Translations under genes and position numbers: made by a program
Source: Treponema sp.
GTDB taxonomy: Bacteria; Spirochaetota; Spirochaetia; Treponematales; Breznakiellaceae
Direction of reading: 5' to 3'
Length of the DNA stretch: 38,305 nt
Assembly (NCBI GenBank): GCA_031255645.1
Contig: JAIRSC010000035.1
Coordinates: forward strand, 1-38,305
Shown here: piece by piece, positions 17,416-25,295 of the stretch
Position numbering within the stretch: the stretch's first letter is position 1
Layout: every line of letters starts with the position of its first letter
The notes under the pieces: generated by a model
The model's input: only the letters and a program-made list of their open reading frames with translations
What the model was told of the DNA's origin: nothing
Databases searched by the model: none

Positions 17416-17445
17416 AGTATAACCAGTAATGGAAGAAAAAAGCAA
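17416..17445 (-). promoter_or_regulatory. Promoter of the DEAD-box helicase
   Basis: On the minus strand, TTGCTT (17440-17445) and TATACT (17416-17421) are 18 bp apart, with a second TATACT at 17410-17415. Either predicts an mRNA start within about 7 nt of the ATG at 17402. Confidence 0.5.
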
Positions 17446-17488
17446 GTACGCGCGCCGCCCCATGAAAAACGTTACCCATGGCGGGATA

Positions 17489-17518
17489 TTGGACTACACG
17501 CGAATGAAATGCTATAAT
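17489..17518 (+). promoter_or_regulatory. Promoter of the DJ-1 family gene
   Basis: TTGGAC (17489-17494) and a perfect TATAAT (17513-17518) are separated by 18 bp. The predicted mRNA start, about 17524, is at the base of the 5' hairpin. Confidence 0.7.
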
Positions 17519-17521
17519 GTG

Positions 17522-17558
17522 GAGGCTTTCCCAAAAACTGGAGTTTCGGGAAAGCCTC
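17522..17558 (+). promoter_or_regulatory. 5'-terminal mRNA hairpin of the DJ-1 family gene
   Basis: A perfect 11-bp stem GAGGCTTTCCC (17522-17532) / GGGAAAGCCTC (17548-17558) encloses a 15-nt loop that itself contains AAAC/GTTT pairing. It starts at the predicted 5' end of the message and leaves the GGAGG ribosome binding site free 25 nt downstream. It has no U-tract, so it is more likely an mRNA-stabilising hairpin or protein-binding site than a terminator. Confidence 0.6.
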
Positions 17559-17592
17559 TGCGAATATCCAAAAGTATTTTATGGAGGGACGT

Positions 17593-18165
17593 ATGGCAAA
17601 AAAGGCGCTTGTTTTTCTGGCCGAAGGTTTTGAGGAAGTGGAAGCCGTTACGCCGGTCGATTATCTTCGCAGGGCGGGCATAGAGGTAACCACGGCTTCC
17701 ATTACGGTTTCCAATACCGTAAAGGGCGCGAGGGGCGTTCCGGTCGTGGCCGATACCCGGCTGGAAGAACTTGCCAAAACGGGAAAGCTTTCCGCCGATG
17801 CCTGGGACGCGGTTTTTATTCCCGGCGGAATGCCCGGAGCCTCGAATCTTGCCGCCTGCCCCGAAGTCGGGAAACTTTTCAAAGAAATGGCGGGCGCCGG
17901 GAAGGTCTTCGCGGCGATCTGCGCGTCCCCGGCGGTGGTATTGGCGCCCCTGGGACTTCTTGAGGGGAAAAACTTTACCTGCTTTCCCGGTCTTGAAGGC
18001 GGCGTGAAGGGCGGGAAACATTCTTTCGAAAAGGTCGTGATTGACGGCAGCCTGATCACGAGCCGGGGGCCGGGAACCGCCGCCCTGTTCGCCTTCGCGC
18101 TTATCGAAAAGCTCGAAGGGGCCGCCGCGGCGAAAAAAATCGCCCAGGACACATTGGTTTCCTGA
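17593..18165 (+). CDS. DJ-1/PfpI family protein
   Basis: A 190-residue member of the DJ-1/ThiJ/PfpI superfamily. Characteristic features are LAEGFEEVEAVTP with the conserved Glu, GGMPGASNL, and the nucleophile elbow AAICASPAVVLAPLG with Cys at about 110, then TSRGPGTAALFAFAL. Members act as glyoxalase/deglycase-like or redox stress proteins; which applies here cannot be told. I chose ATG 17593 because GGAGG sits 5 nt upstream; an ATG at 17581 overlaps that ribosome binding site and precedes the conserved start. It has its own strong promoter and a 5' hairpin, and a terminator follows, so it is a single-gene unit. Confidence 0.9.
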   Translation: MAKKALVFLAEGFEEVEAVTPVDYLRRAGIEVTTASITVSNTVKGARGVPVVADTRLEELAKTGKLSADAWDAVFIPGGMPGASNLAACPEVGKLFKEMAGAGKVFAAICASPAVVLAPLGLLEGKNFTCFPGLEGGVKGGKHSFEKVVIDGSLITSRGPGTAALFAFALIEKLEGAAAAKKIAQDTLVS

Positions 18166-18189
18166 TCGGCCGCGAATCGGTATACGGAC

Positions 18190-18236
18190 GCTTGCGGGCG
18201 CGTTTTTCCCTGAAACGCCGCGCAAGCTTGTCTTTT
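18190..18236 (+). terminator. Intrinsic terminator after the DJ-1 family gene
   Basis: GCTTGCG (18190-18196) pairs with CGCAAGC (18221-18227), and inside it GCGTTT (18200-18205) pairs with AAACGC (18213-18218), with a small internal mismatch. The tail TTGTCTTTTTC follows. The T-rich tail also seems to supply the -35 box TTGTCT of the next gene. Confidence 0.65.
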
Positions 18237-18256
18237 TCGCCGAATCACAGTACATT
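18228..18256 (+). promoter_or_regulatory. Promoter of the gene at 18266
   Basis: TTGTCT (18228-18233) and TACATT (18251-18256) are 17 bp apart. The predicted mRNA start is about 18263, three bases before the ATG, consistent with the absence of a ribosome binding site. Confidence 0.45.
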
Positions 18257-18265
18257 GTATTCATA

Positions 18266-19252
18266 ATGCCTCTGGAACATGTGTCAACGGCGGACACAAG
18301 GCAGGTTTTCTTCCTGAAAGAGAACGAAAAAACTCTGCTAAGGGAGATTACGGCCCGTCTTGACGCGGATAATCCCGCTGAAGCGGAAATAGTCAGAGAA
18401 CGTTTCGGCTGCCTTGAATCGTTCGGAAAGACTATCGCCCTTTTCCCCCTTATCCGGAAAACCCAGATACTGCTCGGTTCGGTCCGGGACGACAGGCTGT
18501 TTATCCAGTCTCTCGTGGGGCTCGGGCCGTCTTCCAACCTTCTCCACATACCTTCCCGTATCCAGGCCGTCAGAAGCTTTCTGGTTACCAAGTTTCACGC
18601 TTTTTCCCTTTTGTCAAAACTTATTCCGGACGATCCCGAATTTAGCGGGCCGGTACAGAACGCCGTGTTTTCAATACTGTTCACGATTATGGCCGAGGAC
18701 GTGTATTTTTCGTGTATCAACGAACCGTCTTTTTCGCTGGACATGAAGCTGAACCTTGCCGAGGAACTTGTCTCGCTTTGGGACAGCGGCTCCGAGCTCG
18801 CGATGGCAAAGCATTTTCCGGCTCTGGAGGCGCTGTGGACGGCGCGGAACGATTCTCCGCCGAGTTTCGGGACCCTGGACGGAACAAGCGAAATCTTCCG
18901 CATCTCCATCGACCTGGGAGACGACTGGCATGATTTTCTTATCCACAAGCTCGCGGACGACGAAACCAAGTGGGCCCTGGACGAATTTCTGTTCGGTCTT
19001 TCCTACGAAGAGCTTATTTCGGTTCGTTCCAGACTGAAGCGTTTCGGCATTAACGCGGTTGACTTTAACGAAATCCGATCCTACCTGGGAAGACGCCCCG
19101 CCTATTCGATGGTAAGCAGTTACGATCCCAGGGAATTGTACGATTTCTATATAGACCGGAAAGAAGCCTCGCTGCTTAGAAAGCGCCTTAACGCCCCCGG
19201 CCCCTATAAAACCCTGGAAGAGATTTACCTCGAATACCGCATAAGTTTCTGA
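18266..19252 (+). CDS. Hypothetical protein, helical, family not recognised
   Basis: A 328-residue soluble protein with no signal peptide or membrane segment. It is mainly alpha-helical by composition, with repeated leucine-rich amphipathic stretches, and I recognise no domain or catalytic motif. It looks like a genuine gene: it has the codon style of its neighbours, a promoter directly upstream and no competing frame. The last 28 bp overlap the convergent YesN-type regulator, and the final CCGCATAAGTTTCTGAC stretch is repeated 90 bp downstream, so a local duplication has touched its 3' end. It may be a lineage-specific treponemal protein. Confidence 0.75.
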   Translation: MPLEHVSTADTRQVFFLKENEKTLLREITARLDADNPAEAEIVRERFGCLESFGKTIALFPLIRKTQILLGSVRDDRLFIQSLVGLGPSSNLLHIPSRIQAVRSFLVTKFHAFSLLSKLIPDDPEFSGPVQNAVFSILFTIMAEDVYFSCINEPSFSLDMKLNLAEELVSLWDSGSELAMAKHFPALEALWTARNDSPPSFGTLDGTSEIFRISIDLGDDWHDFLIHKLADDETKWALDEFLFGLSYEELISVRSRLKRFGINAVDFNEIRSYLGRRPAYSMVSSYDPRELYDFYIDRKEASLLRKRLNAPGPYKTLEEIYLEYRISF

Positions 19253-20787
19253 CGCTCCGCATCTGTCTGAACGTTAGCATCCTGATGGGGGGGGGGGGGG
19301 GGGGTGGGGAAAGCCCCGTCAGGGGGCCGCATAAGTTTTTGACGCTCCGTCGGGAGCTTTCCGGTTATCCGCTTGAAGATTCTGCTGAAATAATTGGGAT
19401 CCTGGTAGCCGACGGCGTAGGCCACGTCTTTTACCGTCATCCCGGAATCCTGAAGAAGTTTTTCCGCCTCGCCGATACGAAGCTCGGTAACATAGTCGAT
19501 AAAATTGGTCTTGAGGTGTTCGGAAAAAAGACGGCTCAGGTGGGCCGCCGAAACAAGGGCCTTTTCCGCCGCGTCGCCGAGCTGTATGCCTTCCGCGTAA
19601 CGCTCGCGTATATAAGCGAGGGCCTTTGTAAGCGGCGGGGGAAAGTTGCCGGTTCTCTTTTCCGACGCCAACAGCAGGAGTTTTTCAAAATGAAGCTCCG
19701 CCCAGCGCTTCCATTCCCCGATGTCTTTAAGCCCCGTAATTTCGGCGGGCGCAAACGGGGGCTTACATTCGGGATCGCTAAAAGCGCCGGTAATGTCGTC
19801 GAGGAGCAGCGTAAAAAGGGAAACCATCGAAACTTTCGCCGCCGAAAAATCCCCGGAAAACTCAGGCTCCCAAATTTCCCGGAAAAGCGTTCTGGCTTCT
19901 TCCGGGGCCGCGACGCCTATTTTTTGCCTAAGCTTGATTATTTTAAGCCGCTCCCGATCTCCCGCGCCGGCGCGCCGGGCCGAAAGTTCCGCCAGGGCTT
20001 CGTTGCAGGAACGGTACAGTTCCGGCCCCCGGTAAAGTCCTCCGATTCCGTAATACCAGCCCACGGAAACCAGCGTTTCCCTGAGCATCTTTTCCGCTTT
20101 GTGCCGGAAGACGGCGGGGTTAAGGTCTTCGGAAACCAGGAACATGCAGCGGTTGAGCATGGAATCGTAAATACAGTGGTGCTTGTAGGAAAGCTGTTCC
20201 GCGATACGAAGCTGCCAGGTTTCCAGATCCTTTTCCAGTTCCACATGAAGGATTATGCCGTAATCCGAAGGCAGGCCCAGTTGTTCCCGGTACCGCGACC
20301 AGGTTTCCTCGCTCATTTCCACCCAGATATCCTTGCGCAGAAGCCGCTGCAGGGAATCGGTGTAATATTCGGATTTTTCCCGGGGTCTGGAACGAAGCTG
20401 AACCAGGGCCTGTTCCAAAGTCTCGACAAAGGTTTTTTTGGAAACGGGCTTTACAAGATAGGCGAACACCCCCAGGGGTATGGCCCGCTGGGCAAGGTCG
20501 AAACGCTCGTAGGCGGTGGACAAAACGCAGACCATGCGGGGATATTTTCTGTACACGTCTTCCAGAACCGAAAGGCCGTCTATGCCGGGAATATTGATGT
20601 CCATGAAAACAAGATCGGGTTCGGTTTCGTAGATTAGCTTGAGGGCTTCATAGCCGGAACGGGCTTTTCCGGCCAATGTAAAGGGGCTTTCCCCGGAAGA
20701 ATCTTCCAGCGGCCGGAAACGTTCCAGCATAAATTCATAGCTTTCGAGAACAGGCTCTTCGTCGTCGACAATCAGAACACTAAACAC
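19225..20787 (-). CDS. YesN-type response regulator (receiver + AraC DNA-binding)
   Basis: A 520-residue transcription regulator. An N-terminal receiver (about 1-130) has VDDEE, the phospho-acceptor Asp63 in FMDINIPGIDG, and the lysine in YLVKPVS. A long linker of about 250 residues leads to an AraC-type double helix-turn-helix (about 385-487), ending in the signature VAYAVGYQDPNYFSRIFKRITGKLPTERQ. The last 33 residues are abnormal: a 90-bp insertion flanked by a duplicated 23-bp segment adds a Pro-run encoded by 18 consecutive C and repeats the sequence ERQKLMR. It overlaps the upstream kinase gene by 16 bp, so the pair is cotranslated. It probably controls sugar-use genes in response to the YesM kinase. 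Confidence 0.92.
   Translation of the reverse strand: MFSVLIVDDEEPVLESYEFMLERFRPLEDSSGESPFTLAGKARSGYEALKLIYETEPDLVFMDINIPGIDGLSVLEDVYRKYPRMVCVLSTAYERFDLAQRAIPLGVFAYLVKPVSKKTFVETLEQALVQLRSRPREKSEYYTDSLQRLLRKDIWVEMSEETWSRYREQLGLPSDYGIILHVELEKDLETWQLRIAEQLSYKHHCIYDSMLNRCMFLVSEDLNPAVFRHKAEKMLRETLVSVGWYYGIGGLYRGPELYRSCNEALAELSARRAGAGDRERLKIIKLRQKIGVAAPEEARTLFREIWEPEFSGDFSAAKVSMVSLFTLLLDDITGAFSDPECKPPFAPAEITGLKDIGEWKRWAELHFEKLLLLASEKRTGNFPPPLTKALAYIRERYAEGIQLGDAAEKALVSAAHLSRLFSEHLKTNFIDYVTELRIGEAEKLLQDSGMTVKDVAYAVGYQDPNYFSRIFKRITGKLPTERQKLMRPPDGAFPTPPPPPHQDANVQTDAERQKLMRYSR
19237..19349. repeat. 23-bp direct repeat flanking an 18-G homopolymer
   Basis: Positions 19237-19259 and 19327-19349 are identical except for one C/T difference and are 90 bp apart. 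Between them is an uninterrupted run of 18 G (19287-19304), followed by T and GGGG. The insert is in frame in the minus-strand regulator gene. Slippage of the run would change the regulator's C-terminus. Assembly error in the run length is possible. Confidence 0.85.
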
Positions 20788-22370
20788 GGCTCTTTCCCGG
20801 TATCTATGCTGATAATGACGGCGGTCCCGTCCGGCCCGGTCTCGATACGCACAATGTCCCTGTCGCCGGGATAAAAAAAGTACAGCCGCTGTATTACGTT
20901 TTCAAGCCCCATAACCCGCGATACCGACGACTGGTCGATGGACTGGGGATGAAGAAGCTTTTCCGCGAGCCCCCTGTCCATGCCCCGGCCGTTATCCGCG
21001 ACCGACAACACAAGGCGCTGCCCTTCCCGGAAAATCCGCACGGTCACATTCCGCCGTTTTTCCGCGCCGGCAAAACGGATCCCCTCCGGCGGGGAAGCTT
21101 CCGGCGCGCCGGACACCGCGCCGGCTTCGGCGGCAACTTCGACTTCGGCGGCGGCCGGGTTCTGAATTTCCGCGGAATCCTTGAAAGCGTGAATAACACA
21201 GTTCTCTACCAGCGGCTGGAGTATGGAAACCGGAACCTTGCAGGAATCGAGCAGGGTTTCGTCGCACTCAAGACACAGATCGAGGTTGCGGGGAAAACGG
21301 ACTCCAAGGATATAGAAATAATAATCCAGGCCCTGAATCTCGTGCCGCAGGGGAACGAGAATGTCCTTGTTGCGTATGATGTGCCTGAAAAGCCGGGCCA
21401 TGTAATCCATGTATTCCCCGGTTCTGTCCGCCCCCTCCACTATCGCGAGCTGCATGCCGGTGTTAATCGTGTTAAACAAAAAATGGGGATTCATCTGCGC
21501 CTGAAGCGCGTAAATCTCCATGTGCCGCACCAGGCCCTCCATCTTCATGTTCCGCATCTTTTCCTGCATATATTCCTGCTTGATGTTTTCCTGCCAGCGT
21601 ATTTCCTCTATATAACTGCGGATATCGTTTTTCATGTTGTTGAAGGCCTTGATCACCCTGTCCATTTCCTCGTTCGCTCCGGTTTCCATATCGGAAACGC
21701 CGAAATTTCCCGCCGAAAGTTCCTGCGCCATCACCGAAAGCCTCAGCAGGGGATTGGTAAAACGGTTAAGCGACAGCAGAAGAAGCTGTATGGCGAACAG
21801 GGAAACCAGAATAATAAACAGAAGGTTCCACAGCTGGATTGTTCCCGATTCCGCGAGAAACTGCTCATAGGCGTCAAGCTGGCTCCTGAAACGCTCCGTG
21901 CTTACGGCGTCTATCTCGTTGTTGATATACTCCGCAAGCCGCGCCATTTCCTCGTAGGTTCCCGTATAGGCGGAAATATTCCGTCCCCGTTTTTCTTCCA
22001 TGGCCCGGTCCGCCAGGTTAAGGTAGTTGAGGATAAGAAAATACAGTTCCCGTTCCTTGAGATCGACCCTGTTTCCCGTTATGGCGTGATATCCGGGAAT
22101 CTTCTGCCTGAGCAGCTGGGTGTCGATCAAAATTTGGGCAAGGGCGTTGGAAGACCGCGTGGAAAGATATTCCATCAGCGGCGCTTCAAAGGCTTCAAGG
22201 TCTTCCTGAAGGGATTTGATAAACCGCTCCCGGTTAAAGCTGTTTTCCGAAATCCGCTGAAGACGCTGGGAACATACAAGTATGTAGGCGGTGGATAAAA
22301 CAAGGATAAGGAAAACGCCGAAGATGCTTACCAGTATCTGAACGCGGAACGACCGGTGAAATCCCGTCAT
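20772..22370 (-). CDS. YesM-type sensor histidine kinase
   Basis: A 532-residue membrane kinase. Membrane segments at about 11-33 and 181-201 bracket a periplasmic helical sensor region of about 145 residues. A HAMP linker follows (about 200-255), then the His_kinase domain with ALQAQMNPHFLFN (His at about 296), LQPLVENCVIHAF (N box) and VADNGRGMD (G1 box). An Ala/Glu-rich insert at about 408-440 interrupts the ATPase domain. This class pairs with YesN/AraC-type regulators, as here. The gene starts 11 nt after the sugar-binding protein gene, whose product is the likely input partner on the outside. Confidence 0.93.
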   Translation of the reverse strand: MTGFHRSFRVQILVSIFGVFLILVLSTAYILVCSQRLQRISENSFNRERFIKSLQEDLEAFEAPLMEYLSTRSSNALAQILIDTQLLRQKIPGYHAITGNRVDLKERELYFLILNYLNLADRAMEEKRGRNISAYTGTYEEMARLAEYINNEIDAVSTERFRSQLDAYEQFLAESGTIQLWNLLFIILVSLFAIQLLLLSLNRFTNPLLRLSVMAQELSAGNFGVSDMETGANEEMDRVIKAFNNMKNDIRSYIEEIRWQENIKQEYMQEKMRNMKMEGLVRHMEIYALQAQMNPHFLFNTINTGMQLAIVEGADRTGEYMDYMARLFRHIIRNKDILVPLRHEIQGLDYYFYILGVRFPRNLDLCLECDETLLDSCKVPVSILQPLVENCVIHAFKDSAEIQNPAAAEVEVAAEAGAVSGAPEASPPEGIRFAGAEKRRNVTVRIFREGQRLVLSVADNGRGMDRGLAEKLLHPQSIDQSSVSRVMGLENVIQRLYFFYPGDRDIVRIETGPDGTAVIISIDTGKEPCLVF

Positions 22371-22381
22371 TGCGGAACCCG

Positions 22382-23353
22382 CTACAAACCGCTGCCGGTA
22401 ATAATTTCTATCCCGGTATCAATCGTGGCCGAGGTATAGCCCGTGGTACGGAGCGCCGTAAGAGAGCGCAGCGCCTCGTAGCCAATCCGCTCCGAATCGA
22501 TGACCACGGAACAGGCCACGATTCCTTTTCTGATATTTTCCAGTACCCCCGGATCGGCGCCGAAACCGATAACCTGCACCCGGCCGACCAGGTTCATGTC
22601 CACAAGGGTCTGGGCCGCGGCTACCGTATCCGAGGAATCGGTAAACACGATGGTGTTGATATCAAGCCCCTCCGTGTTCGGCTGATCCCGAAACAGCCCG
22701 GAAAGCAGGGCTTCGGCGTCCAGGGGGTTAAGATTCGTCTTGAAGCTCATAACCGAAGCGTCCGGCCCCAGCGCGGTGACCATGCCCATTTCCACCAGTT
22801 CCCGCTCGGCGTAAATACCCGGCGCCTTGTCGCTGTACACCACGGCAAGGCGGAGCGGTTCGGGAATTCCCTGGGCGGATCTAAGCCGCATGGAGATAAG
22901 CCCGATACGGCGGCCCATGTCGAAGTTGTTGGTTCCGATAAACGGCCAGGGCTGATCGTGGGCGATATTGTGGTTCAACAGGACGACCGGAATGTTATGG
23001 CCGCCGAGTTTTTCAAGCTGTCCGCGGGCAAGGGCGTCGTCCAGATAGGGGCAGACTATCACCCCGTCCACGCCGGTATAGGACGCCATTTCAAATTCGT
23101 TTTTGGCCGGATCGATTGAATGAACGGAAACGGCCGCGTTCAGTTCGGCGGCGGCCCGTTCCGCGCCCCTGATAATGCCGGTAAAAAACGAATTCCTGTT
23201 GTCCGGAAGGTACAGGGAAAAATGATAGTTAAGGGGTTCCCTTCCGTCCAGAGAACTGATGTTAAGCCCCCAGACCCTGGTAAGGGATGTGAAAAAAGCG
23301 GCCAGCGCGAACAGGCCCGAAAATATCAGGGCAAGCCGGGCGACAATTTTCAT
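22382..23353 (-). CDS. Membrane-anchored periplasmic sugar-binding protein (sensor type)
   Basis: A 323-residue type I periplasmic binding protein of the ribose/xylose group. The N-terminus has a hydrophobic segment (about 7-25) without a lipobox, so it may be a signal peptide or an uncleaved anchor. The fold is seen in FFTGIIRGAERAAAEL, VDGVIVCPYLDD, NIPVVLLNHNI, FIGTNNFDMGRRIG, VFTDSSDTVAAAQTLV and VIGFGADPGVLENI. No ABC transporter permease or ATPase gene is nearby; the gene sits between xylB and the YesM kinase with gaps of 5 and 11 nt. This supports a sensor role rather than uptake, as in the clostridial XylFII-LytS-YesN system for xylose. The ligand is inferred to be a pentose. Confidence 0.87.
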   Translation of the reverse strand: MKIVARLALIFSGLFALAAFFTSLTRVWGLNISSLDGREPLNYHFSLYLPDNRNSFFTGIIRGAERAAAELNAAVSVHSIDPAKNEFEMASYTGVDGVIVCPYLDDALARGQLEKLGGHNIPVVLLNHNIAHDQPWPFIGTNNFDMGRRIGLISMRLRSAQGIPEPLRLAVVYSDKAPGIYAERELVEMGMVTALGPDASVMSFKTNLNPLDAEALLSGLFRDQPNTEGLDINTIVFTDSSDTVAAAQTLVDMNLVGRVQVIGFGADPGVLENIRKGIVACSVVIDSERIGYEALRSLTALRTTGYTSATIDTGIEIITGSGL

Positions 23354-23358
23354 CGGGC

Positions 23359-24852
23359 CTATTCGTAAAGCGGGCTTAACGCCGCCAGATACCGCGAATA
23401 AACCGCGTAGGCCTGGTCGTAGGCATCCGCCGCTTTCGCGTCCGGTTCCACGACGGCGCCTTCAAGAACCACGTGCTCGTCCACAAGGCTGCCTATCGCG
23501 GCGCTTGTTCCGCCCGCGCCGCCCGAGGCGGCAAGGCACCACAGGGCCTGTATAGCGCCGCCCATGGCCGCCGCTTCGCCGCCTGTGGGAAGCCGTACCG
23601 GCAGCTTCATCACGTCGGCGGCTATGCGCTGCCAGAGCGGGCTTTTCGCGCCGCCGCCGATAAGCCGTATTTCCCTGGCCTTAAAGCCGAGTTTGTTAAA
23701 GGCTTCAAGACCTATCCTCATGCCGAATATCGCCGATTCCAGGGCGGCGCGGGCTATGTTTTCCGCCCTGAAGTTGGCGGCGGTAAGGCCGTTTACGCTT
23801 GCCCTGCCGTTGGGAAGATTCGGCGTTCTTTCGCCGTTGAAGAACGGCAAAAGAACGACCCCTTCGGCCCCGGCAGGGGCTTTCGCCGCCGCCGCGTCAA
23901 AGGCCTTAACGTCCAGGCCGAAAAGCCTGCGGAATTCCTCGCTTGCCACGGTACAGTTCATCGTACACAGCAGGGGAAGCCAGCCGCCGGTGGACGAACA
24001 AAAGGCGGCAAGATCGCCGGAAGGATCGATAACCGGAGAATCCGAATATCCGTACAGGGTGCCCGAAGTACCCAGGCTCATCGTCAAAAAGCCGTCGCGA
24101 ACCGTTCCCGTTCCGACCGCCCCCATCATGTTGTCGCCGCCCCCGGCGGCGACGGGTATGCCTTCGGGTATGCCGAAAGCGGCGGCGGCGGCGGCGGAAA
24201 CCGTCCCCGCGGGGGCGCCGGGCGCGACAAGAGCGGGAAGGCAGCCGATAACCGCCGGATCGATAAGGCCGCAGATTTTTTCCGACCATGTTCGTTTCCG
24301 CACGTCAAAAAGGGCCGTGCCGGAAGCGTCCCCGTATTCCGCCGTATATTCCCCGGTCAAAAGAAAATTCACATAGTCGTGGGGAAGCAGGATGTGGCGA
24401 AGCCGTTTGAACGCGGCGTCCTGATGTTTTTTGAGCCAGAGAACCTTGGGCGCCGTATAGCCGGGCCGCATGGGAAGGCCGGCTTCGGCGATAATGCTGT
24501 CTTCCCCGCCGGCCGCCCTGGTCAGCTCGGCACATTCGGCCGCGGTGGAAGTGTCGCACCAGAGTTTTACGTTGTAGAGCGGCTTTCCCGCTTCATCAAG
24601 GGGAACAAAACCGTGCTGCTGGCCGGACACGCCGGCGGCGGCTATGGTTTTTTTCAGCTCCGCGTCCAGACCGTTAAAACAGGCCCTGAGGGCGTCCTCG
24701 AACCACTGGGCTTTTTGCTCCCGCGTACCGTCGGCGGCGGCGATCATATCGATGGACGCCTGGGCCTGGGCGGCGATCTTCTTCGCCTCGTAATCGTAAA
24801 GAACGACCTTGCAGCTTTGAGTCCCTAAATCAATCCCACACAGTGTTTTCAT
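23359..24852 (-). CDS. xylB: Xylulokinase
   Basis: A 497-residue FGGY-family kinase that phosphorylates D-xylulose to xylulose 5-phosphate for the pentose phosphate pathway. Seen are CGIDLGTQSCKVVLYD (phosphate 1), AAGVSGQQHGFVPLD, GGGDNMMGAVGTG, MSLGTSGTLYG and IRLIGGGAKSPLWQRIAADVM (adenosine-binding region). Length is typical. The frame is open further upstream through the 21-bp repeats, but homology starts at MKTLCGIDLG, and GGGGGA lies 7 nt before ATG 24852. It is the first gene of a four-gene operon with the binding protein, kinase and regulator. Other FGGY kinases for related sugars cannot be excluded. Confidence 0.92.
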   Translation of the reverse strand: MKTLCGIDLGTQSCKVVLYDYEAKKIAAQAQASIDMIAAADGTREQKAQWFEDALRACFNGLDAELKKTIAAAGVSGQQHGFVPLDEAGKPLYNVKLWCDTSTAAECAELTRAAGGEDSIIAEAGLPMRPGYTAPKVLWLKKHQDAAFKRLRHILLPHDYVNFLLTGEYTAEYGDASGTALFDVRKRTWSEKICGLIDPAVIGCLPALVAPGAPAGTVSAAAAAAFGIPEGIPVAAGGGDNMMGAVGTGTVRDGFLTMSLGTSGTLYGYSDSPVIDPSGDLAAFCSSTGGWLPLLCTMNCTVASEEFRRLFGLDVKAFDAAAAKAPAGAEGVVLLPFFNGERTPNLPNGRASVNGLTAANFRAENIARAALESAIFGMRIGLEAFNKLGFKAREIRLIGGGAKSPLWQRIAADVMKLPVRLPTGGEAAAMGGAIQALWCLAASGGAGGTSAAIGSLVDEHVVLEGAVVEPDAKAADAYDQAYAVYSRYLAALSPLYE

Positions 24853-24874
24853 GGCTTTTTCCCCCGGTTGTCCT

Positions 24875-24904
24875 ATCATACACCCCAAACCTTGTTTCAA
24901 ACAA
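24875..24904 (-). promoter_or_regulatory. Promoter of the xylB sensory operon
   Basis: On the minus strand, TTGTTT (24899-24904) and TATGAT (24875-24880) are 18 bp apart, giving a leader of about 15 nt before ATG 24852. The TTGTTT is part of the last 21-bp repeat unit, so the repeat array abuts and enters the promoter. Confidence 0.5.
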
Positions 24905-25249
24905 GTCATTTGAAGCCACAACCAGGTCATTCGGACCTTCGAACAAGGTATTCGGACCTTCAAACAAGTCATTCGGACCTTCGAACAAGGTATTCGACGC
25001 TTCAAACAAGTTATTCGACGCTTCGAACAAGTTATTCGACCCTTCAAACAAGTCATTCGGACCTTCGAATAAGTCATTCGAAGTCACAACCAAGTCATTC
25101 GGACCTTCGAACAAGTCATTCGAAGTCACAACCAAGTCATTCGGACCTTCAAACAGGTCATTCGAAGTCACAAACAAGTCATTCGAAGTCACAAACAGGC
25201 CGTTTGAAGCCACAAACAGGCTGTTTGAAACCACAAACAAGTCAGTCGA
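24893..25249 (-). repeat. 21-bp tandem repeat array, 17 units (array 2)
   Basis: Seventeen units of 21 bp, same family as positions 1-210 but on the minus strand, so the conserved core (GAATGACTTGTT) again points toward the following gene, here xylB. The seven-base tail varies in a patchy order; gaaggtc and gtgactt types alternate in the middle. Units near the outer end are more divergent (for example core changes giving ggcctg and agcctg), as expected for a decaying edge. The minus-strand frame from 25252 would encode heptads of NDLFEG(P/S) type, and other frames are open too. No ribosome binding site precedes it; I do not call it a gene. Confidence 0.95.
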
Positions 25250-25295
25250 ATACATCAAGCCGGTGCTGCGGACTAGGGAGACCAAAGAAATCCGG

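Noticed and set aside
24830-25285. 151-residue heptad-repeat protein encoded by array 2
   Set aside because: A 21-bp unit without stops opens several frames on both strands; there is no ribosome binding site, and the frame simply runs into xylB. Coding cannot be supported from sequence.
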